Shown in pieces: positions 23,800 through 35,138 of a DNA stretch of 64,000 bases. This stretch comes from Hepsetus odoe. Lineage: Eukaryota > Chordata > Actinopteri > Characiformes > Hepsetidae. Numbering within the stretch: position 1 is the first letter of the stretch; every line of letters begins with the position of its first letter. Under the pieces are notes generated by a model, which saw nothing but the letters and a program-made list of their open reading frames with translations, had not been told where the DNA came from and ran no database searches. The stretch is taken from positions 4,395,278-4,459,277 of the forward strand of contig CM029372.1 of NCBI GenBank assembly GCA_017165825.1, in the 5' to 3' direction. The translations under genes and the position numbers were made by a program.

Positions 23800-24669
23800 A
23801 GTCTTGCTGTTCCAATACTTTTGTTAGGGACTGTATATACAGTAAAGCTTTATTTCAAACAGTCTGTTTACTGACCTTCTCAATGCTGTCCTTCTTCAGA
23901 GAGTGATGTAGTAAAATGTTGTCCTTGTTTACATAAAATAATTATTTCAGTTTATTTTCTAACCTTTTTCATCTATTTTTGCCTTACATAATTTCAAGCA
24001 CTTTCAATTACCCATGCCTGTTTAAGTGCATTTTCAAAAAGGCTTTTATTTTGTTCCTCAAATAATAAACCTTCAGGCACTATCAAGTATCATTATATCA
24101 CTCAGTATCTTTATTTGCCTTCCTAATTTTGCCCTTCTTCAGATATATATATATATATATATATATGACTCAGATAAACGAGCAGGAAAATGGATAGCGT
24201 TAGTAATGTGTATGTACACAGAGAACTTTATCAAATAAAATAATGAGTTAATGATGGAAGTCATTTCTGCCACTTGTATTTGCAATGTTATTCTTTTGCT
24301 CACTACCCTGATCTCATGACCATAGTTGAAGGTTAGAAAAACATTTGCAAACTGGCTTAACTCCCTCTTCACCACAACAGTAAGGTATAGCAAGCGCATA
24401 ACTGCCATCGCTGCCCTAATCTGTCTATCGAGCTCTCACTCCATTTTACCCTTTCTCATGAACCAGATCCAGAACCAGAACCAGAGTTACTTAAACACTT
24501 CCACTTGAGGCAGCGACTTTTCCCAACCCATAGTGGGCAGACCACCAAGGAACACCATGGCCGTGTATTTGTATTTCAGTATTTTGGAGAGGTTAATATA
24601 TGCAGATGGAAAGAAAGACATAAAACATTACAAAGGACAGAATCCTTTCTTCAGAGTGTGAACTCAGAT
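23800..24669. other. Intergenic with TA run and a transposon-end scrap
   Basis: ttccaatacttttgttaggg near 23810-23830 looks like the terminus of a Tc1-type element without its partner. A TA run lies at 24142-24165. No gene is seen. Confidence 0.4.
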
Positions 24670-24795
24670 AAAGTGAAAATGACTATTCTTGTCATTGTGA
24701 GCACAGCACACAGTGAGCCACAACGAAACCGGACTTCTGCATTTAACCCATGCACACTAACGGTGCAACAGGGGGCAGCTATGAAAGCACGCAGG
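24670..24795 (-). mobile_element. SINE family B fragment, minus-oriented
   Basis: Shares aaaatgactattcttgtcat, gcacacagtgagccacaacg and gcatttaacccatgcacac with the family. The promoter half is missing. Confidence 0.7.
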
Positions 24796-26165
24796 AATAT
24801 AAAAGGAATATAATATTTTTATTTCTATCAATGTTCTATTAATGTTCTCATTCAAAAACTTTTATAAAGCCCACCCAGAAGTGTTTTGAAAATTAATCTT
24901 TTGTTCTAGAATTCTTTTATTTTTTAATCTTTTATTTTTGTTAACTGTATACAAAGACTTAAACACACTTGACTTAAACACATATGTGCCCATGATTCCA
25001 CATCTTCAACAGAAAACACTTAAAAGTGACTGAGTTTAATGCATTTGAGTTAAATTTGCATCACAAATTTAGTGTGATTTTTTTGTTGAGAGGGTGTGGA
25101 CTGCAAACCAGCAACACATTGTTTGACCCAACTTTGACACAAGGCTATGTATTATGAAAGCACTTTTAAATGCAGTTGTGCAGGCAATGCACTTAATCTA
25201 TTTGATTTAATTAAACCCCTTTCCAAGTGAAATAGCTAAAAAGCACGTTTATGTAATGTGTGTAATATTTATTACATCATATGCAGGCTTGAAATGCTTA
25301 ATCTGTTTCTTCTCAGAGCAAATGTCATTAAAGGGTCCTTAATCCTGTTAGGTCCTCATCTCTTCCCTATTCCATGTGGATCTGAGGTATCGCCAGCTAT
25401 CTCGTCCCCAGTCTGTAGCCTGTTAGGCAGGTCATGCACAGCGCAAGAAGGTAAAAGGCAGCCAGCATGTCCCAGACGCAACGGGCTAAAACACACACGC
25501 ACGCACACACATGCACACACACAAACACACACACACACACACACACACACAAATCACTTTTACCTAAAACCCACTCTTGTTTGAGATCATATTCATCACA
25601 TCATTTTTTCATCAACAGCTGAAAAGAATTCAAGAGAAACATCAACTCACGTAAACCCTCCTGAAGGACCATGCCTTTAAAAAAAAAAAAAAAAAAAGAA
25701 ACTTGATTGCCAATTTATGCGTACAAACTTTTGGACAGTGTACATGTCTTATGTTTTTCATTGTAAAAATCATCAAATTATAGTCCTATACATATTCAGT
25801 TGTGTGTGTCAGCTTATTTTATACTGATTTGGCATTTATTTAGTACATGTTACATGTACTACATATATTACATGTTACATTTGCATGTTACTCATACAAA
25901 AACACAAAATGACTCACAGTCTTCTAGTGCTGTGTCTGCAAAAGCACACAAAAGCACATTTTAGAGTACTTATTGGTGCTTGTTTAGGTTAAAAGATGTA
26001 GTGTCAGTGTGAAAATACCTCTCTGTGAATACATTAAAGGTTTGACATTTCAAATATTTTTAAGCAAACATTCTGTAATTTGTTGTAATTTGTCATTTGT
26101 TGAACCCAGCCTCAAGGGATGCACAAGCCAGTTAATTTCTTCATGCCGGTCCCAAGCACAGATAA
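24796..26165. other. Intergenic with CA microsatellite
   Basis: A CA/CG-rich microsatellite spans about 25488-25552 and a poly-A run 25679-25697. The small frames over the CA run are artefacts. No gene is recognised. Confidence 0.45.
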
Positions 26166-27165
26166 ACAGAATTGTTTTACCATGGTGTGGATGGAAGGAT
26201 AATTGGAGTAGGTTATCCTGAAGGAAGAGTATGTCAAAAGTGTTTTAGAGGTGCAGAGAGTTTCAAGTAGGGTGATGAGTTTGAAGGTGTGATAATGAAT
26301 GTTGTTAGTGCTCATGCCCTGCAAGGTGAGATGGAGGAGAAATAAAAATTCTGAAGTGGATTAGATGAAGTGATAGAGAGTGTATCCAGGGGAGAGAGAG
26401 TGGTGACTGGTGCAGATTTTAATGGTAATGTTGGTGAAGGGAACAGAGGTGACGAGGCGGTGATGGGTAGGTATGGGTAGGTTTTGCAAAAAGGATGGAA
26501 ATGGCTGTAGGTAATATTTATTTAATACTTGACTTATTTTAAGAAGAGGGAGGAGCACAGGGTGGTCAGGGGAGGAAGATGCTCCCAGGTAGATTATATT
26601 CTCTGCAGGAGGGTCAGTCTGAAGGAGATTGGAGACTGCAAAGTAGTGACAGGAGAGAGTGTCGCTAAACAGCATAGGATGGTGGTCTGTAGGATGACCT
26701 TTAAGTTCAAGAACGGGAGGAAAGTGAGGGCAGAGTCGAGGATCAAGTGATGGAAGCTGAAAAAGGAAAACAGCATGGTGGAATTTAGGCAGGAGTTAAG
26801 ACACACACTGGGAGATAGTAAAGAAATAGTAAATTGCTGAGAAACTACTGCAGAAGTGGTCTGAGAGACAGCTAGCACTAGATGTGACATCTGGACAGAA
26901 GAAGGAGGATAAGGAAACCTGATGGTGGAACCCAGAGGTCCAGGAGTGTATAAAGAAGAAGAAGCAAGCTAAGAAAAAGTGGGATAGTCAGAGAGATGAA
27001 GTGCAGGGCAAAGAAAGCATAATGTGCTTTTTTGGTGACTTGTTTGAGATAGTATGAGAGGCTGGACAGTAAGGAGGGAGAATAGGTCAGTTTGAAGGAG
27101 GAAGATTCAGAGAACAGGATGAAATGGAGACGGTTGATCTGCTGTGACGACCACTAAAGCAGTCG
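26166..27165 (+). pseudogene. RTE-like LINE remnant, copy 3, reverse transcriptase deleted
   Basis: The plus strand carries endonuclease text (FYHGVDGRIIGV-like at 26175, then DYILCRRVSLKEIGDCKVVT and KFKNGRKVRAESRIK at 26590-26750) and the linker to about 27095. It then jumps directly to the C-terminal tail words gaagattcagagaacaggat and gaaatggagacggttgatct at 27100-27150. The whole reverse-transcriptase core is missing, so this is an internally deleted copy. Confidence 0.82.
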
Positions 27166-27659
27166 AAAGAAGATGATCATGTAATTAGTTGGTAAAACAA
27201 CAGCAAAGACAATGGCCTTCCATGAATGTACGTGGAAACCATTTTATGTACGAAATTTAACACATTTCTGAATCAGTAAATAAATAAGCATGCTTAAAAA
27301 CAATTTACTGCTAAAATAAAGTTCCAAACGCTAATGACAGTAATGACAATATAATCCCGGAGATATTTTGCTGCTCTTAATTTATAATAATTCCATGGGT
27401 AATGGTTTGCTTCTGTGCATCACCACTTCCCACTTTCCACTTACAATACTTACAACAATCATTGTACTCATAACACTCTCATTAAAATTTTTATTGGACA
27501 ACTTAAAACACTTTTTGATGAAGGTTGATGAAGTGTTGATTTGATGAAGATTCTGTCACACTTGACATGGTGAGTGTGTTAACATGTGTAACATTATGAG
27601 CTGAGCTAAATGTTGAGGACTTCTCAAAACTTCACGCATGTGCGGCCTGTCATAAACAC
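27166..27659. other. Intergenic, nothing recognised
   Basis: No gene or clear repeat is seen between RTE copy 3 and the next LINE fragment. Confidence 0.4.
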
Positions 27660-28325
27660 TGTGAAACAGGTTGTGCTTGGTGCTTCGCTTCACTGGCTTC
27701 CTGTAAAGGGCTGACTTCAAGATCCTCCTTTTAACCTACAAGGCACTTAAAGGTCTTGCCCCAGTATACCTAACCGAACTGCTTAATGCACCTAAACACT
27801 ATAACATGCCATTGCACTGTATTGCTTCCTTTCTGTGTCTGTCACTACTGGATCCTGCTCATTACGGACCCGCCCCATTCCATTTCTCTCCCCACATGTC
27901 CGGGGGGCCTGCTGTGGTCATCGCCTGAGTCCAATACCGAACTCCCAACTGGTCTGTGCTGTGCATCTGATGCGCCAAGGGATCCCGGCGGCTCACCGGT
28001 ACCTGGGGCTGCGCTCGACTTACTGAGCCTGGGAAGCAGCTTGGGACTCTTACTGATCCTGGGGTTAAACCCGAACTAACTTTGTACTGCTAGTGTACCC
28101 AAGGGGGTTGGGTAGCCAGTCGATCTTGGACCCTCAGAGGTTTTTTTCTCAACACCGTGGAGTTTTTGGTTCCTCTCCTCCGTAGTCGTCTGGCTTTAAC
28201 TTCTAGCCTTCAGTTTTTAGACCATGACTATAATCTATGTCTACCATCTATGTAAAGTGCTTTGGGGAAACTCTGTTGTGAAAGGTGCTATACAAGAATA
28301 AACGGAATTGAATTGAATTGATACA
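27660..28325 (+). pseudogene. LINE 3' end with C-terminal coding scrap
   Basis: 27690-27790 reads ADFKILLLTYKALKGLAPVY then LTELL, the typical C-terminal tail of an L2-like ORF2. The 3' UTR words shared with 7096-7405 follow (gggttaaacccgaactaact, gaaaggtgctatacaagaat), and it ends in repeated gaattgaattg at 28309-28320. Only this 3' part was inserted, as usual for target-primed reverse transcription. Confidence 0.8.
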
Positions 28326-28363
28326 CAACAGACCGCTGGGTAATATGGCAGCACACAGGATAC

Positions 28364-30170
28364 TCACACTTCGGGATCAAGCTCAGTGTTATTCTGGGAG
28401 GAACCACAGGAGTAGCCCTCACACCCACTGCAAAATAGTAAGAAAAAAAAAATTATTATTATAACAAAAACAAATAAATAAATCATACATTTTGGCAGAT
28501 AAGTCTTTGCGGATAATTATCAAAATGAAGATTTGTCACATGAATGATTTGTGTTTGTCTACGCAGTAATTAAAAAATGCAGCTCTACCAGAATCCCAAG
28601 AATACAAGAATGAAAATCATACATAAAAATACATTTCAAACCTGTTTTGGCCACATAGTTATATAGGAACTGTATGGACTGCAGAGGTAATGGTAGGTTA
28701 ACAATATAAATGTGAGGGAAATTAGATTTTTTTCATCATGTGAGGCAATATTAAATAATGATCTTCTGCTGAAATGCTCCTCATAGCCTGCTTTTAAAAC
28801 GATGTATCTGTGGACCTTTGCATTTTTTAAAGGCTACAACACATCATATTTCTGTGTTGTCATAGTTATTATTGAAATCCGAATGACCATAGAAGACTAA
28901 ATACAGCTGTGCTTTTATTTTGGGAGCAAGGTCTTACAAATAGAAACTTACTTCAGTAGTTAATCTTGAGGCAGTTCACCAGGATGTCAGTTTGCCATTT
29001 GCTGGAATGTGTAAATTGGGAGCATGTTGCTTTGTGTTTATTTGGCTTTAATACATCTTTTTTGTGATTTCTGTCTTGTACAATGCCATATATTTCCACA
29101 CAATAAATAAAGGTGCCCTGAAGAGTATTAGGAGTAAATGCTTAAGGTTTTTGATTCACTTTTAAAGTCGCTTTTTTAGAAAGTAGCAGAAAGATAAAGC
29201 GTATCTATAGAAACGTATCTATAGAAAAATTGAGGCGCTCAATGATTGTAAGCAGCAGAATGCTTTGCAGTGACCAGAGTAATCTTCCTGCTCAAGGAGA
29301 ATTCCACCAGATTTTCCAAACGTCCGCTTCACTAAATCATTCAAATGTAAACCAAGTCATTCCCGATTGGTTTGACATCATATGCAATGTTCCCAAGAAA
29401 CTTTTAGATTCTGATTGTTCACAGTGGTGGTGACAGGAACCAGTTAACTGTTCACTGTTGCCTTTCAGAAAATTATTACATTTAATGATCACAATATGTT
29501 ACCCTATGTCTGATGTTTGTATAGCTTTGAGATATATTTATATATTTATACATTTGTGTTGAAACGGTACATGCAGGGCAAAGAATTGCCTTCATCAACA
29601 AGACATCTAAAACTCAGAAGACCCGTAGACTCCTGGAAGATTTGTATGCCAAAAAAAAGTGCATAATGTTAAAAATATATAGATTTTACTACATATTATG
29701 TAACACTTCATTTTGTTGTAGACATTGTGGACCTCGATTTCGGACAGCATATTAAAATATGTCACGAGCCATTTGATGTCAAACGACCCTGAAAAACTGT
29801 TCCCCTCTCAGTGAGTCAGCTACACAGAACTTTAGAAAAATCTGTGAAATTCTTATACTTATACTTACAGGGCTTATACTTACAGTGAGGAGCTGGAAGA
29901 TTTGTTCATCAGTTTCAGTGGCTCTGAAAACCCATCATTGCTAAAAGTAAAAAGAAATAGACACTGATCTTTAACTGCATTCATAGCTCTAACTTTTCAG
30001 CTTTAAGGTCCTCGTCTTAATGTAAATCTAGTTATAACTCATAAGAATAGACTGATGCTAGTTTCGTCTGGGGTGCCTTACCTTGTACTGTTCTGTGTGT
30101 GATTAAGGAAGAGGGGTGATCCAAGTACAGACCCTATGATCATAAAGCTGAAGAGCCAAGCAGGGATCAT
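28364..30170 (-). CDS. Putative small secreted glycopeptide, 3 exons, unrecognised
   Basis: Exons on the minus strand: 30170-30082, 29940-29884 and 28427-28364. Donors are gtaagg and gtaagt, acceptors ttttag and ttgcag, and the phases join exactly (89+57+64 = 210 bases, 69 residues plus TGA). The product starts MIPAWLFSFMIIGSVLG, a good signal peptide. It then has four N-glycosylation sequons (NHT, NST, NKS, NNT), a five-serine run at residues 44-48 and two cysteines (C51, C56). A TATA box lies 50 bases upstream of the ATG, which has a purine at -3. I do not recognise a family. The stop overlaps a strong alternative donor (gtgagt at 28367), so the true protein may continue in unseen exons. 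The density of sequons recalls CD52/CD24-type mini-glycoproteins, but that is speculation. Confidence 0.45.
28428..29883. other. Intron 2 of the putative secreted peptide gene
   Basis: It holds no recognisable transposon. Two plus-strand open stretches (29230-29433 and about 29728-29817) have no domain. The second sits behind a plausible acceptor (ttgttgtag), so a plus-strand transcript cannot be ruled out. Confidence 0.35.
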
Positions 30171-30219
30171 CCTGGCAGCGTGGTGTCAAAACAAGTCTGC
30201 ATGAAACAAGAGTGATGCA

Positions 30220-30227
30220 TTTATATA
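30220..30227 (-). promoter_or_regulatory. TATA box of the putative secreted peptide gene
   Basis: TATATAAA on the minus strand, 50 bases upstream of the predicted ATG. A start site about 30 bases downstream would leave a short 5' UTR of roughly 20-25 bases. Confidence 0.5.
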
Positions 30228-30786
30228 CTATGATCACACCCACACTTAATCACTGCTCGTTATCTCCCATACTTTGGTTTGACATAGAGGGCCATGAGTG
30301 TAGATGATTCTCACAGGTCTGGGCAATGCTTATCATTGATACGGCAAGAGACAAGGACACTTTGGAGAAAAACAGTTTTCTCTGTGAACATTGTTGATCC
30401 TTCACAGAGACAGCACTACACAATAAATCATGTACACTGTCTCCCAGTTAGCCATGAGAACAGTATGTAACCCTGCTGGTCTGTGTGCACGGCCTTGGAC
30501 CAATTTTTCAAAGACAGGGACAGTTTTTGTGGCTTTGTTTTCTCTGATTACAGCTAGCTTGTTTTTTCGTTCACATGAAATAAATGGACTCTTGTGTTCC
30601 TTACACACATTAACATTCATTCGTTTACAGTCACTGTTTTCTGAGCCAATTTTCCAAGCCTGGGGCTAAAGGAGTCATGTAAATGTGAACAATCAAAATG
30701 TTTCAGAGTTCCAGTAGTGCTGTTTCCAACCTGATCCAACTAATCAGCTAATCTGTTAAATAAAGCAGTTTCTCAGATAATTCAAG

Positions 30787-31035
30787 TGAAAGTGAACTAT
30801 TCTCATCATTGTGAAGCGCAGCACAGCACAACACAATGAAATTCAACCTCTACGTTTCACCCATTCATACGTATGCAGCAGAGGGCAGCTATTGAAAGCA
30901 CCCGGGGAGCAGTGACGGGTACGGTACCTTGCTCAAGGGTACCACAGGGCAACCTACTGGTGAGGGAACTGAACCCAAAATCCTCTGAGCCAGTGGTCAA
31001 CTCCCCTAACCAATAGACCACCGCTGGCCCATAAC
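30787..31035 (-). mobile_element. SINE family B, most complete copy
   Basis: On the minus strand: the head gccagcggtggtctattggt, then ttaggggagttgaccactgg, a B-box-like tgggttcagttccctcacc, the body gagcaaggtaccgtacccgt, and the tail tgatgagaatagttcacttt. It is useful as the reference copy for the family in this window. Confidence 0.85.
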
Positions 31036-32040
31036 TATAGCCTTAAGTCATGCCTGATGAACTGAAAAAGAGCAGAGGTGCATTTCTTTTGGACCGCTTG
31101 TTATCTAGCTTAGAAATCTTGCTTTGTGAAATAAACCACAGGACCCATTTGAGAACCACTACTGTGTGTTACCTATAAATACACATTGCATTAACTAAGA
31201 TATGAAGATATGTATATAGATATGAAGACTTTCACTTAGAGATGGTCAGAAAAAATGAAAATTTCATTTAATACTTTTAATTGTGGGTTTTTTGTTGTTG
31301 TTTGTTTGTTTTTCCTTTTTGGGCTCTTCTTTATCTAAACAATCGGTTCTCTATTCTACTGTCCCTGATGACTGAACGCTGCATGTAGAATTCAGTTTTA
31401 GTATGGTAATATTCCCCAGCATCCTCTTCCTAGATCAGTACTAAGTCTAAAGCATTTCAGCAGAAAGCATCGCATCACAAGCTAAAGTGCTGCATAAGAC
31501 ATGCCTCCAGTCTCTTTAGTTTTAAAAGATGCAATGGGACTCATGTTGATTTTGAATGTGGTGTAATGATGGGGCAAGCAACAAAAAAAATCTTTCATTT
31601 CCAAACTATCTTGTAACTTCGCAATGGGCAGATCATACTCAAGGCTTTGGAGAATGTATTAAATGGTGCGTCAAATGAAGCCTGTTTAAAGGTGTGTATA
31701 GATAATATAGTGTATAAATAATGACAATGCCTAGAAGAGATTCTCATAGCATTTCATTCTCTGAGCTGCTTGTCCTAATTAGGTGGTACAACAGACTTTA
31801 TTTCTTACTAACATTCAGTAAGGTTGTCTTGCATCTGTCCCACTGGGATTTTTTAGTTTCATAATCACAACACTTCCTGCTCTTCACAACCACCAGCAGT
31901 AGCAGCAATTAGTAACTGTAACACATTGGAGTCATATGACATTTATATACACACACATTTATGTGTTGAACACATTCATACAAAATTCGTGTAAATATGG
32001 AAGTGAGTCACTGAAAAATAAAACGAGCAGACTGAGTGAT
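31036..32040. other. Intergenic before the atp6v1f 3' end
   Basis: No recognisable gene or repeat. A T/G-rich stretch with gttgttgtttgtttgtttt lies near 31290-31312. Confidence 0.45.
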
Positions 32041-32049
32041 TTACTATCC

Positions 32050-32055
32050 TTTATT
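32050..32055 (-). terminator. atp6v1f: Polyadenylation signal, atp6v1f
   Basis: AATAAA on the minus strand, about 490 bases beyond the stop codon. This gives a 3' UTR of roughly 500 bases. Confidence 0.6.
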
Positions 32056-32540
32056 GAAAAGGAGAACCATACAGTTTAAACAAATAAGTTAACAAACTGG
32101 ATGCACCACTTTCAGGCCACTTTTATAATGCATTTAATTACACAAATATAATGAAACTGCAGGCGATCTTTCAATCAACAAGGAATGTATAGGTCGTGTA
32201 CTTCTATAATTGACATTTTCAAAAGACATCATTTAAATAAATCAAAGAAATAAACATTTTTGTAAATGAAACAAATACTTGCACTTTAAATCACAAGAAG
32301 GTTTATAAGGACTGATAAACATCTCATATTTCCACTCTTCAAACACAACAGACAGTAACGAGCAACGCTTCCAGCAGTATACAAGGAGTTTGTAGCTCAG
32401 GCAAGGCATGGGAGTGCAACCAAACAGACAGATTCTCAACTGCTATTAATGTAGGTGCCTAATAACAGCAAACATGACCACTAAATTTCTTCTCCCATGC
32501 TCTGCCTTGACTACGCCATGATGCCACCCCTAATCCTGCT

Positions 32541-33881
32541 TTATCGGAAATCTTCTGCAGAGAACATGCCTTTAGCCCTACGCAGGATGGAGTCTTTGGA
32601 AGCGTCGTACGGGTGCTCTTTCGAGGGGATTTCCAACACGGCAGGGATGGACTGCATATGGGCATCTATGGCATGGCGGATCATCTCTGCGATGAACTGG
32701 TTGATGAGGATGATCCCAATGTCGCTGCGAGCCAGGAAACTCCTGGTTTTGATGAAGGGAAAATGTGAGACCTTACATCAGAATCAGAAAACATTTATAA
32801 CCTTTGATATGGAGAGAAACTGCTTAAAAGGGATTGAAATAACCAGGACTGTAACCTTGAAACTTCGGATTTGCTTTCAGATCTATTACTCATGGTGCCA
32901 CTCACCTACAAATGTTTATATTTTGCACGTTACATTCAAACTGTACTCAAACTGGCCAAGCAGAGCCTTTTAGTACAGCTTACTTTGAGAATGTCGGTGG
33001 TCTAATGGTAGTGTAGGGTAGGATGGGGTAGTGTAGGATAGGATGGGGTAGTGTAGGGTAGTGTAGGGTAGGGTGGGTAGTGTAGGGTAGTGTAGGGTAG
33101 GATGGGGTAGTGTAGGGTAGGATGGGGTAGTGTAGGGTAGTGTAGGGTAGGGTAGGGTAAGGTGGGGTGGGTAGTGTAGGGTAGGATGGGGTAGTGTAGG
33201 GTAGGATGGGGTAGGGTGGGTAGTGTAGGGTAGGGTAGGGTAAGGTGGGGTGGGTAGTGTAGGGTAGGATGGGGTAGTGCAGGGTAGGGTGGGTAGTGTA
33301 GGGTAGGGTGGGTAGTGTAGGGTAGGTAGGGTATTTGCGTATGGATCAAGAAGTCCAGGTTTGAATCCCACCTCTAGCACTTCCACCATTGGGTTCCTGA
33401 GCAAGACCCTTAACCCTGAATTGCTCCAGGTCCTGTCCCTGTCCCCGTCATCAGGACAAGCTCTGGATAAGATCGTCTGCTAATGTCGCAAATGTATAAA
33501 AGGCCATGAGCAGCTGTCACATGAGGCAGACACTTCCACATTAAGAGGTGAGGAAACAGCCGTCATCCTGCAGTGATGCCTCTGTTTCTGTGCATTAATG
33601 TGTTTCCACCATCAGGGGGTGTTCACGTGGATGTTCAGCGCAGCTAAACCGATAAAGCTCGCGGAATCAGATTACACGCGTGTCAAAAACCTGCACGTGA
33701 CTGCTGGAGGGAAAAGATCTTACTTGAAAGTCTCCTCGATCTCTGTGACGCTGGTGTCCTTCTCCACCACTAAGAAATTCGGTTTCCTGTTTTTGTTCAG
33801 CTCTCCGATCCCCCCGAGCAGAAACCCGGTGCAGGTGTCTTCATCTCCGATCACAGCGATTAATTTCCCCCGTCCGGCCAT
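32541..33881 (-). CDS. atp6v1f: V-type proton ATPase subunit F
   Basis: Subunit F of the V1 sector of the vacuolar proton pump. In the known complex it forms the central rotor stalk with subunit D, on the cytosolic face of lysosomes and other acidic compartments. Two coding exons: 33881-33724 (MAGRGKLIAVIGDEDT... to ...EIEETFK) and 32742-32541 (SFLARSDIGIILINQFIAEM... to ...GMFSAEDFR). The donor is gtaaga after TTCAA, the acceptor is accag, and phase 2 joins exactly. The 119 residues equal the usual vertebrate length. The conserved GFLLGGIGELNKNR and ILRRAKGMFSAED blocks are intact. The single intron holds a SINE and a large minisatellite. An upstream in-frame ATG (33917) would add 12 residues, but the family start at 33881 is preferred. 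It is divergent to lamtor4. Confidence 0.96.
32993..33500 (+). mobile_element. SINE family A split by a minisatellite
   Basis: Head words gtcggtggtctaatggtag (32993-33010) and body words from 33331 (gggtatttgcgtatggatca, caggtttgaatcccacctct, gagcaagacccttaaccctg, tctggataagatcgtctgc) belong to one SINE. About 320 bases of repeats separate them at the position of the A box. It lies antisense inside the atp6v1f intron. Confidence 0.85.
33007..33335. repeat. Minisatellite of TAGGG/TAGTG/TAGGA units
   Basis: Tandem pentamer-based array with higher-order units such as gtagtgtagggtaggatggg. The plus strand is G-rich with many GGG runs. The Pro/Tyr/Thr-rich minus frames over it (32970-33404, 33002-33349) are artefacts. 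Confidence 0.95.
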
Positions 33882-34732
33882 GTTCCGCACAGGACACCGA
33901 AAATATCTCTGGGTCAATCTGTCAGACGAGCCTCTCTGCGCTCCAGATCATATGCTGCAGTCAGCTGACAGCCGTGACCTCACTTCCGGTTCCGTCTCAG
34001 TCCAGGCTGGAGTTCCGTGTTTACTTGCGCACGCGCGCACACACACAAACAGTCTCAAAACTCTCAGATAATTTCAGGATGTTTCTGTAACATGTGGTCT
34101 GATGTGGTGAAAAGTCCTCTGTCAGTGAAAATTAATAATTAAAAAAAAAAAGCATCCTCCCTCTTTTGGCTCCTCCTGTTTAGCTGTCGCCCATCATCCA
34201 ATCATCCGGTTCAGTTTCTTCCTGTTGTTGTTTTATTAATGCTACTAATAATAATAATACCAATATTATTTACAATAAACTTTTTTTATACAGCATGTTT
34301 CATTCTTTTGGGCAGATCAAAAATTGCAATTTGCAATTTATTAAAAATGTGAACTGTTGTAAATAAAGAAAAAAAACACCAAATAAAATATAATACTGCT
34401 GTTGTTTCTTGTTTTGCCAGCGGGTTACAATCAGGATCACCGGGCGGTGTGGCCACGAAGCAGGATTACTCCGTTTAAACAGATATTTTAGTGCAAAAGT
34501 CTGTGCGGTGGAAAAGAGTTTTTGGGCAAACTCAGAAACCCTGCCGTGCGGAAGCCGCGCTGAGGCGAGTCGGCGAGGCGGCGAGGCGGCAGGTGTGGTG
34601 CGACGGCGTGTTCCGGTCGGGAGGGGGCGCTGCGTCTCCTGCAGGAGAAAAGGCGAGCGTCACGTGACGAGCACAAGACCGCGCGTGATCGTTTGTGGCG
34701 CTTCCTGAGCTGCAGTGAGAGCTGATCTCAAC
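33882..34732. promoter_or_regulatory. Bidirectional promoter region atp6v1f/lamtor4
   Basis: 851 bases between the two start codons. The atp6v1f side has a palindromic E-box GTCAGCTGAC (33960-33969) and an ETS-type acttccgg (33982-33989). The lamtor4 side is CpG-rich from about 34430 (ggcgaggcggcgaggcggca), with a perfect GTCACGTGAC at 34659-34668. An AT-rich stretch between them (34130-34400) suggests two separate start regions. Confidence 0.65.
34659..34668. promoter_or_regulatory. Perfect CLEAR/E-box palindrome
   Basis: GTCACGTGAC lies 65 bases upstream of the lamtor4 start codon. It is identical to the consensus bound by TFEB/TFE3/MITF in lysosomal gene promoters. Confidence 0.7.
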
Positions 34733-35098
34733 ATGGTTCGTACTTTAGTTTATTTTATAGCTAGTGCTTGATCCCGCTGTTGAACAGGGCGAGTGAGCAG
34801 TGTGTGTGGTGTCGGTCGGAAGCAGCTCAGCTGCTCGCTGTGTGATGAACTCTGCGGCTCCGCACTGTTGGGGTTTTTTCTGCTCTTCACTCACTTCAGT
34901 TCGCCTGATCAAGCCGAACTCAAGGCTGGGCTCACAGAGCTGACAGACACTCCGGTTGGACCATCCACGGCATTGGGCTCAAGTTGTCCAGCTTACTAAA
35001 ACTGAAATCTTCATGAGCAGTGTTTGACGAAGCAGGTCTCCTCAGTTATCCAGATAACTTTAGCCTAGAGTCGCGAATTGTCCAATAGAACTCCCCTC

Positions 35099-35138
<40 letters not shown>

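Noticed and set aside
29230..29817. Plus-strand frames inside the intron of the putative secreted peptide gene
   Set aside because: One acceptor-like site is present, but no donor chain or domain; not enough for a gene call.
33007..33335. CRISPR-like or telomeric array
   Set aside because: Units are contiguous pentamers without spacers, and the TAGGG text is not the vertebrate TTAGGG telomere repeat.
33002..33404. Pro/Tyr/Thr-rich minus-strand frames of 115 and 144 residues
   Set aside because: They only translate the TACCC-type minisatellite and vanish outside it.
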